Of a stretch of DNA of 64,000 bases, positions 31,319 through 38,900 are shown piece by piece. The first letter of the stretch is position 1. The number at the start of each line of letters is the position of its first letter. A program made the translations under genes and the position numbers. Source of the stretch: JALOAT01 sp041685115 (GTDB lineage Bacteria; Pseudomonadota; Gammaproteobacteria; Thiohalomonadales; Thiohalomonadaceae); NCBI GenBank assembly GCA_041685115.1, contig JAWLGK010000016.1, positions 24,100-88,099 of the forward strand, read 5' to 3'. The notes beneath the pieces were generated by a model. It was not told where the DNA came from. It ran no database searches and saw only the letters and a list, made by a program, of their open reading frames with translations.

Positions 31319-31351
31319 GTCACGTAGCGGCTGCGCGCCAACGTGACCTAC
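31319..31351. repeat. Single family A palindrome
   Basis: GTCACGTAGCGGCTGCGCG and CCAACGTGACCTAC, an isolated copy of the palindrome that makes up the 134- and 168-bp arrays. It lies 58 bases before the next gene. Confidence 0.85.
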
Positions 31352-31408
31352 GGGACTTGAGAACCTTGGAGAAGAAGCATTGGTCGGAAGCGGCGCGCTG
31401 CCTTTGCC

Positions 31409-32371
31409 ATGACTAAGGAAATCGTCATTTGCGGCCTCGACGGTGTGATTGCACTCATCGAGCATCGGCTGCATTTCCTGCACAATGAGGAAGGCGTCAA
31501 GCAGTGGGACCGTTTCCTTGCCGCCTGCGTGGACGACATGCCCAACCTGCCGCTCATCGACCGCCTCAACCAGGCGCGAGCCGCAGGGGTGCCGGTGATG
31601 ATCGTCACCGGGCGCAGCGCGGCGGTGCGCGCCGAAACGGTCGCGTGGCTGCGCCAGTGGGACATCGGCTACGATGGCCTGTGGATGCGCCCGCCCGAGA
31701 ACTTCACCGCCGCCGTACGGCTCAAGGCCGGCATTATCGAGCAGCAGTTTCCCGAGGCGAAGATCCGCCGCATCTACGAGGCGAGCCAGCACCTCGCGGT
31801 GGCGCGCTGGTGCACCGAACGCAACATTCCGGTGACCCTCATCGCTCCCAACCAGGGCAACGGCGCAAGTCGCGAACAGCTGGATCTGAAGGTTATTCGC
31901 CACGCCTGCGAACACGTGATGCTGCATCCCTTCTATGGCGACGACGACTTCACCTGGGACGACCGCGCCCAGCAGCTGGCGGCGGGCGCGTGCCGCGTGT
32001 GCCAGGCCGAGGAACAGGATAGAGAGCGCCAGCAGAAGTCCGATGAGGCGCGCCTGCTGGCCCGCGAGCGCGGCCTGCCGCCGCTCGAAGGGACCGAGCG
32101 ACAGGTGGAGTGGGCAGAAAGCATCCGCATCAACGCCTTCAACGCCCTCGACAAGGTGCGCAAGTGGATGAATCAGGTGGACGCCCAGGCCCGCCAGGAA
32201 GACCCGGACCACTGGCACAGCGTATGCCATGGCATTCATCGCACCACCGAGTGGCTCCAGCAGCAGACCGACGCCAAATGGTGGATCGACCATTGTCGCG
32301 GCGTGCGCAACAACCTGGACAGCGGTCGCGCGCTGCTTTCCGGTGTGGCGGAACAACTGGGGCTGTTTTGA
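31409..32371 (+). CDS. Degenerate HAD (polynucleotide-kinase-phosphatase-like) protein
   Basis: 320 residues. Residues 1-145 follow the plan of the T4 Pnkp-like HAD phosphatase: hydrophobic strand, LDGV, HRLHFL, an aromatic W-D-R-F, VTGRS at 66-70, WLRQWDIGYDGLWMR, and a late helix-strand ARWCTERNIPVTLIA. The first strand reads ICGLDGV, so the nucleophile Asp of D-x-D-G is Gly9 (GGC codon) and only Asp11 remains. The usual late acidic pair is replaced by E124-A125. Residues 215-240 contain LPPLEGTERQVEWAESIR, a motif I associate with several uncharacterised proteins. A CRVC pair is at 195-198. It is probably a non-catalytic binding or regulatory protein. Confidence 0.7.
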   Translation: MTKEIVICGLDGVIALIEHRLHFLHNEEGVKQWDRFLAACVDDMPNLPLIDRLNQARAAGVPVMIVTGRSAAVRAETVAWLRQWDIGYDGLWMRPPENFTAAVRLKAGIIEQQFPEAKIRRIYEASQHLAVARWCTERNIPVTLIAPNQGNGASREQLDLKVIRHACEHVMLHPFYGDDDFTWDDRAQQLAAGACRVCQAEEQDRERQQKSDEARLLARERGLPPLEGTERQVEWAESIRINAFNALDKVRKWMNQVDAQARQEDPDHWHSVCHGIHRTTEWLQQQTDAKWWIDHCRGVRNNLDSGRALLSGVAEQLGLF

Positions 32372-32401
32372 AGCAACGCAAGGGGCAACAACGGGACGCG
32401 T

Positions 32402-32486
32402 GCCGTCGGCGCCCACACCGTGGGCGAACGCCTTTCACCGCCGCACTCTACCGACCCGCGCGATCGCCAACGAGGTCGGCTCCTAC
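32402..32486. repeat. Degenerate family B palindrome pair
   Basis: GCCCACACCGTGGGCGAACG at about 32411 and GAGGTCGGCTCCTAC at its right end. The spacer differs from other copies, so it has diverged. Confidence 0.7.
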
Positions 32487-32566
32487 AGCAACGAGCATCC
32501 TCATGCTACGTGACCTCGTGCCTGCCCTTTCGGGCTATCATCCCACCCAACTAACGGGAACCCTCA

Positions 32567-33391
32567 ATGAACGCCAAACCCGAAATCCGCAACATGGCCG
32601 TGTTCTGCGACTTCGAGAACGTCGCCCTGGGCGTGCGTGATGCCAAGTATGCCCAGTTCGACATCGGGCGCGTGCTCGAACGCCTGCTGCTCAAAGGCAA
32701 CATCGTGGTGAAGAAGGCCTATTGCGACTGGGACCGTTACAAGGAATTCAAGGCTGCCATGCACGAGGCGGCCTTCGAACTCATCGAGATCCCCCACGTG
32801 CGCCAGTCCGGCAAGAACTCGGCGGACATCCGCATGGTCGTGGATGCACTGGACCTGTGCTACACCAAGTCGCACGTGGACACCTTCGTGATCATCAGCG
32901 GCGACTCCGACTTCTCCCCGCTGGTGAGCAAGCTGCGCGAGAACAACAAGACCGTGATCGGCGTCGGCGTGAAGAACTCCTCCTCCGACCTGCTGGTGGC
33001 CAACTGCGACGAGTTCATCTATTACGATGACCTGGTGCGTGCCAAGGCCGAACAGACCACCAAACGCACCCGGCGCAAACCCACGCCGAAAACCGCCGCG
33101 AAGGCGGCCAAGGCCGCGCCCGAAGAAACGGACAAGGCCCATGAGGCGCTCGACCTGGTGATGGAAACCGTCGAGGCGCTGTTTTCCGAGCGAGGCGAAG
33201 AGGAGAAGATCTGGGGTTCCATGGTCAAGCAGGCCCTCAAGCGCCGCATGCCAGGGTTCAACGAAAGCTATTACGGCTTCCGCTCCTTCAGCAAACTCCT
33301 GGAAGAAGCCGCCTCGCGCAAGCTCGTGGAGCTGGAACACGACGACAAATCCGGCGGCGTCATCATCCGAAACTACAACCCGGATTATTGA
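32567..33391 (+). CDS. NYN-domain putative RNase with C-terminal LOTUS/OST-HTH domain
   Basis: 274 residues. The NYN (LabA/DUF88, PIN-like) nuclease domain spans about 8-160, with acidic residues in FCDFENV (D15, E17), NSADIRMVVDAL (D87) and SGDSDFSPLV (D113, D115), the expected metal-binding set. A Lys/Ala/Thr linker follows. The C-terminal about 80 residues (ALDLVMETVEAL to the end, with WGSMVKQALKRRMPGFNES) form a LOTUS/OST-HTH domain, which binds RNA. It is probably a metal-dependent RNase; the target is unknown. The ATG follows GGGAA. Confidence 0.88.
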   Translation: MNAKPEIRNMAVFCDFENVALGVRDAKYAQFDIGRVLERLLLKGNIVVKKAYCDWDRYKEFKAAMHEAAFELIEIPHVRQSGKNSADIRMVVDALDLCYTKSHVDTFVIISGDSDFSPLVSKLRENNKTVIGVGVKNSSSDLLVANCDEFIYYDDLVRAKAEQTTKRTRRKPTPKTAAKAAKAAPEETDKAHEALDLVMETVEALFSERGEEEKIWGSMVKQALKRRMPGFNESYYGFRSFSKLLEEAASRKLVELEHDDKSGGVIIRNYNPDY

Positions 33392-33559
33392 GGCCAACGA
33401 CCCGCCTGCCGCCATCCGTCCTGGGGTGTCACGGTCGGTCCGGCGCGGGCTGAATGGAAGCAGGATTTTTAGGACTTTTCCCGCCTTTCCTTTGCGATCT
33501 CGGCGTCTCTGCGAGATGGGACAGGCTTCAGGGTTCGAAACAGCGATTAGGCTTGGGGC

Positions 33560-34255
33560 ATGGAGCTTTACGTCGGCACCAGCGGATTCGCATACAAGGA
33601 ATGGGTCGGCCCCTTCTATCCCCCGCGGACGCGTGACTCGCAGTTGCTCGGCCACTATGCCCAACGACTGAACGCCGTTGAGATCAACAATACCTTCTAC
33701 CGCTTCCCTACCCCCGCCGGGCTCTCGACGTGGGCCGCCCAGGTGCCCACGCACTTCCGCTTCGCTATCAAGGCCCCGAGGCGCATCACCCATGTGCAGC
33801 GCCTCCGCGATGTTGACAGAGAACTGTCCCACCTCGTCGACACCGTGAGGGTGCTGGGGAACCGCCTCGGGCCACTGCTGTTCCTGCTGCCGCCCCGCAT
33901 GCCCCTGAATATCGAGGCGCTGGGCGACATGCTGTGCCAGATGCCCCCGGACCTCCCACTCGCCTTCGCGTTCCGCGATCCGCAGTGGCTTCGCGATTCG
34001 GTGTTTTCACTGCTATCGGAACACGGCTGCGCCGTGTGCTTCGAAGATGCGCTGATGCCCGCGCCGGTCGCGACCACCGACTGGGGTTATGTGCGGCTGC
34101 GCCGGCCGCAGTATCGCGACACGACGCTGGCGGCCGCTGCCGCACAGGTCCTCGCGCAGCCGTGGCGAACGGCCTATGTGTTCATCAAACACGAGGCGGA
34201 CTCGCCCTTACTGGCGAGCCGCTTTGCGACCCTGGCAAATCTCTCATTCTCATGA
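33560..34255 (+). CDS. DUF72 (YecE-like) TIM-barrel protein
   Basis: 231 residues of the DUF72 family. Signatures are YVGTSGFAYKEWVGPFYPP at the N-terminus, NAVEINNTFYRFP, FAIKAPRRITH, and YVRLRRPQYRD near the end. The family has a TIM-barrel-like fold and no confirmed reaction. The product is slightly shorter than many relatives and ends soon after YVFIKHEADSPLLA, so the last strand may be abbreviated. Family F repeat sequence lies on both sides. Confidence 0.85.
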   Translation: MELYVGTSGFAYKEWVGPFYPPRTRDSQLLGHYAQRLNAVEINNTFYRFPTPAGLSTWAAQVPTHFRFAIKAPRRITHVQRLRDVDRELSHLVDTVRVLGNRLGPLLFLLPPRMPLNIEALGDMLCQMPPDLPLAFAFRDPQWLRDSVFSLLSEHGCAVCFEDALMPAPVATTDWGYVRLRRPQYRDTTLAAAAAQVLAQPWRTAYVFIKHEADSPLLASRFATLANLSFS

Positions 34256-34317
34256 ACGATTCCTGACCATGGGAGACATCGAAGGCTCTCTCGCCACGAG
34301 GCGCCCTGATGCGCCTT

Positions 34318-34347
34318 CCTTGGCGTTCTCTGCGTCTTGGCGAGCGA
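34318..34347. repeat. Family F repeat in a convergent gap
   Basis: CCTTGGCGTTCTCTGCGTC and TTGGCGAGCG, between the DUF72 and NnrS stop codons. Confidence 0.6.
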
Positions 34348-34351
34348 TCGA

Positions 34352-35581
34352 TCAGCCGGGCTTGCCGTCCAGCCGCGGGCGCAGGTAGATGAGCAGGTAG
34401 CGCAGCCCCCACGGCACCACGGCGGCGAGCCAGGCAGCGGCGGCGAGCAGGTTGGGCTGGACGGGGCTGGCGGCGACGATGAGTTGCACGTCGCCGACGA
34501 TGCGCAGGAGCACCGCCGCGAGCATGAGCACGAAGGCGGTCCAGTCCAGGTTGTCCATGGTCAGCGGCCTGCCCGAGTGACCGCGGCTGACGCGGGTGAT
34601 CATGGCGACGACCATAGCCGCGATAAAGCCGATGGCAACGGCGTGCAGGGGGGCGCGGGCGAGGATGAATTCACCCGTGGTCAGTAGGGCGAGACTCTGG
34701 ATGATGTAGAGCACGAGGCCAAACGACAGGCCGGCGAAGGCGATGTGCAGGGCGCCGAGCAGACGCACGGACAGGCTGCGCCGAAAGCCCCAGTGCAGGG
34801 TGTGGTGAAGAGTGGCAAACAGCAGCGGTGCGTCGGCGAGGAAGAGCCATTGGACGTGGCCAAGGGTTTCCAGAGTGAAGTGCGCGACGACCGCCGCCCA
34901 CAACACGGGAAAGGTCCAGGGCGGTTGCACCAGGGTGTAGTTCGGGATCACCGACCCGGAGAAGAACGGGATCATGCGGTGGCCGACCAGCACCAGCACG
35001 GGCACCAGAAACAGCCACAGTGCGCCGCGCAGGGCAGCCTGCAGCAACAACGGACTCTCGATCGCTATCCAGGCAGCGAAGGCGAGTTCGGAAATCACAC
35101 CCAGGACGAGGGCGATGTTCAGTTGGGTTTCGTAGCGGCGGTCGCGGGGGCCGACGGCGCGGTAGACCTGATAAAGGCCCTGGATGCCGAAGGCGAATCC
35201 GAAGGCATGCACGACGATACCCGCCAGCACCACCGCTGTGCCCGCAAACAGCCCTGCGTAGAACAGCAGCACACCGGCGGTCATCAGCAAAAAGGCGCGG
35301 ACGTAGCTGTGTTCCGGCACCAGGGGACCATTCATCCAACGCGGATAGGTGGTCATGAGAAAGCCGAACATGAGGAACGGGAACACGCCGAATAGCATGA
35401 GCCATGCGTGGGTGAAGGTGCTGGGGATGGCGGTTTGCAGCGGTGCGATCACCCCGGTGTAGCGTGCCGCCAACTCGACACTCCACCACACCAACGTGAG
35501 CATGAACTGTGCGACACCGGCGAAGAACATCACGCGGTGAGGGGCAGCGGTGAAGACCTTCCAGTGAGTGAGCTTGTGCAT
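34352..35581 (-). CDS. nnrS: NnrS family haem/copper membrane protein
   Basis: A 409-residue polytopic membrane protein with about twelve hydrophobic segments. The NnrS signature APHRVMFFAG is near the N-terminus, and the conserved histidines in THAWLMLFG, FGFLMTTYPRWM, FHTLH-like ATLHHTLHWG and APLHAVAIGF fit haem/copper binding. NnrS proteins protect against nitric oxide stress and often accompany denitrification genes, none of which is present here. The ATG at 35581 is preferred to an upstream TTG. Confidence 0.88.
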   Translation of the reverse strand: MHKLTHWKVFTAAPHRVMFFAGVAQFMLTLVWWSVELAARYTGVIAPLQTAIPSTFTHAWLMLFGVFPFLMFGFLMTTYPRWMNGPLVPEHSYVRAFLLMTAGVLLFYAGLFAGTAVVLAGIVVHAFGFAFGIQGLYQVYRAVGPRDRRYETQLNIALVLGVISELAFAAWIAIESPLLLQAALRGALWLFLVPVLVLVGHRMIPFFSGSVIPNYTLVQPPWTFPVLWAAVVAHFTLETLGHVQWLFLADAPLLFATLHHTLHWGFRRSLSVRLLGALHIAFAGLSFGLVLYIIQSLALLTTGEFILARAPLHAVAIGFIAAMVVAMITRVSRGHSGRPLTMDNLDWTAFVLMLAAVLLRIVGDVQLIVAASPVQPNLLAAAAWLAAVVPWGLRYLLIYLRPRLDGKPG

Positions 35582-35767
35582 GGGCGCGCATTTCGGCAGG
35601 GGGGCGCGCAAAGTGTAGAAGCTGTATGGAAAGAGCGGCCTTGATGAACGTCAAGCCGATGACGTGCACTGAAGAATGTCAGCGATCCAGCCAGGGTTTA
35701 TCACTGGAGGCCATTCCAGGGTGGCGAAACGCAGAGGTCGCGAGCTTTCGGTCATCCACATGCGCAT

Positions 35768-36475
35768 TCAACCGCACGCGCTGAGGGCGGCGATCTCGTC
35801 GGGAGTGAGTGCGCGGTACTCGCCAGGCGCGAGCGCCGGATCGAGCTCCACCGTGCCGATGCGGTCACGATGCAAGGCGACCACGTGGTTGCCCACCGCG
35901 GCGACCATGCGTTTGACCTGGTGATAGCGGCCTTCCGTGATGGTGAGCCAGACTTCGGTGGGGCCGATGATCTCCACGTGGGCCGGTTGGGTGGACTGTG
36001 CTTCGCCATGCAACAGCACACCGGCAGCAAGCTGTGTCGCGGCCGCCTCGTCGATGGGCTCGGCCAGGGTTACGCGATAGCGCTTGGCGCACTTGCGCCG
36101 CGGGCTGGTGATGCGATGGGACCAGGCGCCATCGTCGGTGAGCAGCACCAGGCCGGTGGTGTCCAGGTCCAGGCGGCCGGCCGCATGCAGCGCATGACGG
36201 TACGACTCGGCGATCAGGTCGAGCACCGAGGGATGCGCACCGTCCTCGGTCACCGATACATAACCGGCGGGTTTGTTGAGCATCAGGTAACGGGGGCCCG
36301 GTATCACCAGCGGCCGCCCGGACAGCGTCACGGTCTGCGCCGTGGTGACATGCAGCGACGGATCGCGCACCGGTGTGCCGTCCACGCACACGTCACCGGC
36401 ACGCACCGCCCGTTGCGCCTGGGAGCGCGTAAGTCCGGCGGCGTTGCCGAGGAAACGATCGAGGCGCAGGCTCAT
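35768..36475 (-). CDS. Pseudouridine synthase, RsuA/RluE family
   Basis: 235 residues. The N-terminal S4 RNA-binding domain (about 2-48: LRLDRFLGNAAGLTRSQAQRAVRAG) precedes the catalytic domain with LNKPAGYVSVTED and GRLDLDTTGLVLLTDDG, in which Asp103 is the expected catalytic residue. The C-terminal ITEGRYHQVKRMVAAVGNHV is standard. It isomerises uridine in rRNA; whether the target is 16S (RsuA-like) or 23S (RluE-like) cannot be settled here. The ATG at 36475 faces a divergent small gene. Confidence 0.9.
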   Translation of the reverse strand: MSLRLDRFLGNAAGLTRSQAQRAVRAGDVCVDGTPVRDPSLHVTTAQTVTLSGRPLVIPGPRYLMLNKPAGYVSVTEDGAHPSVLDLIAESYRHALHAAGRLDLDTTGLVLLTDDGAWSHRITSPRRKCAKRYRVTLAEPIDEAAATQLAAGVLLHGEAQSTQPAHVEIIGPTEVWLTITEGRYHQVKRMVAAVGNHVVALHRDRIGTVELDPALAPGEYRALTPDEIAALSACG

Positions 36476-36547
36476 TGTGAGTTTGTCACTGTAGTGGTGC
36501 AAAACACGACCCAGAATGTTGCCAGTTTTTCCAACGGAGGTGCACTC

Positions 36548-36730
36548 GTGAAACAGAATGTAGGCGGTATCGACAAGGGCCTGCGCATCGTCGTCGGCGC
36601 GGCGCTCATCGGTTTGACGGTTGCGGGCGTGCTGCCCGTGTGGGGCTGGATCGGCGTGGTGCCGTTGGCGACCGGACTCATGGGCCGTTGCCCGCTGTAC
36701 CCGCTGGTCGGCGTCTGCACCAAGAAGTGA
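36548..36730 (+). CDS. Small DUF2892 (YgaP-like) membrane protein
   Basis: 60 residues starting at GTG with a clear GGAGG site 8 bases upstream. The sequence MKQNVGGIDKGLRIVVG is followed by two transmembrane segments separated by a Pro/Trp turn and ends RCPLYPLVGVCTKK. This is the inner-membrane DUF2892 module, often found fused to rhodanese in YgaP. Its conserved cysteines are in GRCPLY and GVCTKK. Confidence 0.88.
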   Translation: MKQNVGGIDKGLRIVVGAALIGLTVAGVLPVWGWIGVVPLATGLMGRCPLYPLVGVCTKK

Positions 36731-36800
36731 GTCCGCCGGCGAAGGCCGCCACACGGCGGCCTTCGCCCCCAGCACGCGTGACAACCGACGCCAACAGCCT

Positions 36801-36826
36801 GGACCCCGGCTGTCGCCGGGGTGACG
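36801..36826. repeat. Dispersed repeat family C
   Basis: GGACCCCGGCTGTC and GCCGGGGTGACG. A half-copy, CGTCATGCCGGCGAAGGCC, lies near 36879. Confidence 0.75.
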
Positions 36827-36958
36827 ACTTGGTGCTTGTTGCCTGCACGGCGGTCCATCACGCACGGACACTTCCAACACGTCATGCCGGCGAAGGCCCA
36901 CGACTGTCTGAAACGTGTACGCGACCACCCCAGGCTGGTGAGCGGTGGTTCGAAAGGC

Positions 36959-37028
36959 ATTCGCCCACGGTGTGGGCTCCTACGGGTAGTTCTCAACGTG
37001 TTGTAGGAGCCGACACCGTCGGCGAATG
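36959..37028. repeat. Family B palindrome pair overlapping a gene 3' end
   Basis: ATTCGCCCACGG..GGGCTCCTACGGG and GTAGGAGCCGACACCGTC..GCGAATG. The right-hand palindrome is inside the 3' end of the hydrolase gene and encodes its last eleven residues. Confidence 0.9.
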
Positions 37029-37676
37029 TATTCCGATACGGCGGGTCTTGGCGGGAGGGGCTTGGCCTGCGCTGCGACGCGGCAGCGTGAAGCTGTGATC
37101 CGCGCCGTCGATCACGTGCACGGTGTGCGCGGCATGAACGGGCACGAGCACGTCGCGCAGTTGTGCCAAATCGCATAGTGGATCCCGCGTTCCCTGAATG
37201 AACAGCATGGGACAGCGCACCGCGGGAAGATGCGCCGCGCGCAGCTTGTCAGGCTGCCGTGCGGGATGGAGGGGATAGCCGAAGAACACCAGGCCGTCGC
37301 AGTGCTCGCCCTGCGCCGCCACATGGGAGGCCATGCGCCCGCCCATGCTCTTGCCGGCCAGAAACACCCGCGCCGGTGCCAGCGGGTCCTGGCGCACCGC
37401 GGCGATCACCGCACGCCACGCCGCCTCCAGCACCGGCGCCCGATCGGGCGCCTTGCCACCGCGCTCCTTGTAGGGAAAGTTGAACTTGATGCTGAGCAGC
37501 CCGTGCGCCGCGAACCCGGCCTGCAAGGCGCTGATGAAGGGCGCCTGCATGTCGTTGCCGGCGCCATGGGCGATGATGACGGCGCTGCCCTCGCCTGCAC
37601 GCCAGCGGGATGGGATCGCCCACACCGCACCGACGCTGCCCTCACCGACCGTGATGCGGCGCTGTTCCGTGCGCAT
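36993..37676 (-). CDS. Alpha/beta hydrolase of the KANL3/Tex30 type
   Basis: 227 residues with an alpha/beta-hydrolase triad: nucleophile Ser110 in AGKSMGG, Asp165 in GTRDPLC and His194 in GADHSF. IIAHGAGNDMQAPF forms the oxyanion region. The family hydrolyses small esters or is of unknown activity. Residues 217-227 (PTVSAPTTR and neighbours) are encoded by a family B repeat, so the native C-terminus was probably shorter or different. The ATG lies one base after the uppP stop, so the two are translationally coupled. Confidence 0.82.
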   Translation of the reverse strand: MRTEQRRITVGEGSVGAVWAIPSRWRAGEGSAVIIAHGAGNDMQAPFISALQAGFAAHGLLSIKFNFPYKERGGKAPDRAPVLEAAWRAVIAAVRQDPLAPARVFLAGKSMGGRMASHVAAQGEHCDGLVFFGYPLHPARQPDKLRAAHLPAVRCPMLFIQGTRDPLCDLAQLRDVLVPVHAAHTVHVIDGADHSFTLPRRSAGQAPPAKTRRIGIHSPTVSAPTTR

Positions 37677-37677
37677 G

Positions 37678-38478
37678 TCAGTAGTAGTAGGCGAGCAGAA
37701 TGCCGCCGAACAGGATGCGGTACCAGGCGAAGCCGATGAAGGTGTGATTGGACACGAAACTCAGCAGGCCCTTCACCGCGATCAGCGCCGCCACGAAGGC
37801 GGTGATGAAACCGATCGCGAACAACGGCAGGTCGCCCCATTCCAGCAACGCGCGGTTCTTGTACACGTCGTAGGTGGTTGCGCCGATCATGGTCGGGATG
37901 GCGAGGAAGAACGAGAACTCGGTGGCGGCCTTGCGCGACAGGCCGAAGATCAGGCCGCCCATGATGGTGGCGCCCGAACGGGACACACCGGGCACCATGG
38001 CGACCGACTGGGCGAGGCCGACCTTGAGGGCATCGGTCCAGCGCATGTCGTCCACAGTCTCGATGTGGTGCTTGCGGTTGTAGAAGTGCTCCACCCACAG
38101 AATCACGAAACCGCCCGCCACCAGCATCACCGCCACATTGAAGGGATTGAACAGGTGGTCCTTGATGATGCGGTGCAACAGCAGGCCGAACACCAGCGCC
38201 GGCAGGAAGGCGACCAGCACGTTGACGGTGAAGCGCTGCGCCACCGGGTCGCTGCGCAGCCCGCGCGCCACACGCACGATGCGTTCGCGGTATTCCCAGC
38301 ACACCGCCAGGATGGCACCGAGCTGGATGGCGATGTCGAAGACCTTCGCCCGCTCGTCGGTGAAATCGAGAAAATCACCGACGATGATGAGATGGCCCGT
38401 GCTGGAGATGGGCAGGAACTCGGTGGCACCTTCCACCAGCCCGAGCAGGAAGCCCTTGAGGAGCAAAATCCAATCCAT
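37678..38478 (-). CDS. uppP: Undecaprenyl-diphosphatase UppP (BacA)
   Basis: An integral membrane enzyme that dephosphorylates undecaprenyl pyrophosphate on the periplasmic side, recycling the lipid carrier for peptidoglycan and O-antigen and giving bacitracin resistance. The 266 residues have EGATEFLPISSTGH at 16-29 and PGVSRSGATIMGGL, the two active-site segments, plus about eight transmembrane helices. It is followed one base later by the hydrolase gene. Its upstream region runs into the 268-bp inverted-repeat element, so its promoter must lie in about 50 bases or inside that element. Confidence 0.95.
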   Translation of the reverse strand: MDWILLLKGFLLGLVEGATEFLPISSTGHLIIVGDFLDFTDERAKVFDIAIQLGAILAVCWEYRERIVRVARGLRSDPVAQRFTVNVLVAFLPALVFGLLLHRIIKDHLFNPFNVAVMLVAGGFVILWVEHFYNRKHHIETVDDMRWTDALKVGLAQSVAMVPGVSRSGATIMGGLIFGLSRKAATEFSFFLAIPTMIGATTYDVYKNRALLEWGDLPLFAIGFITAFVAALIAVKGLLSFVSNHTFIGFAWYRILFGGILLAYYY

Positions 38479-38526
38479 GATCGCCTTTCGCGTCGCTTAT
38501 GACATGGCGCAAAGCCGCAGCGATTG

Positions 38527-38794
38527 TAGTGTACTGTTTCACTCTTGGAGGCACTTTCAGCGAGCCGCTGGTCGGCCAGATGCAAGGCGCGCTCGCGCAG
38601 GAATGGCGGCCCCATTTCAAGAGAGCGCAACGCCGCAGATGGCCGACCAGCGGCTCGCCCGAAGGGAGCCACCTAAAAGCGCCAATGCGGCGTTGCACTC
38701 CTTGACAAGGGCTTGCCATTGCCTGCGGAGTGCGCCTTGCCTTGGCGCTTTTGGGTGGCTCTGAAAGTGCCTCCAAGAGTGAAACAGTACACTA
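38527..38794. mobile_element. 268-bp MITE-like nested inverted-repeat element
   Basis: The ends are perfect 34-base inverted repeats: 38527-38560, starting TAGTGTACTGTTTCACTC, and 38761-38794, ending GAGTGAAACAGTACACTA. Inside are two further long hairpins: a perfect 18-bp stem (38561-38578 with 38640-38657) and a stem pairing 38666-38685 with 38742-38761 with one mismatch. The outer TA on both ends could be a duplicated TA target, as for mariner/IS630-type MITEs. No gene is encoded. A structured RNA is the alternative. Confidence 0.7.
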
Positions 38795-38869
38795 TTCCCG
38801 CCTGGCCCTCATGGTCAGCCCTTGCCGCGGACCGGGACCAGCTCGCGGTCCCGTGTCTGCATGGCCGGG

Positions 38870-38892
38870 ACCGGCGGCCGTGGGCCGCCGGT
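38870..38892 (-). terminator. Strong hairpin after rhlE, possible terminator
   Basis: A perfect 10-bp stem ACCGGCGGCC/GGCCGCCGGT with a 3-base loop, 8 bases after the rhlE stop. There is no T-run. Confidence 0.45.
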
Positions 38893-38900
38893 CTGAGGCT

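Noticed and set aside
38527..38794. Insertion sequence with transposase
   Set aside because: Only 268 bp and no coding capacity; at most a non-autonomous MITE.
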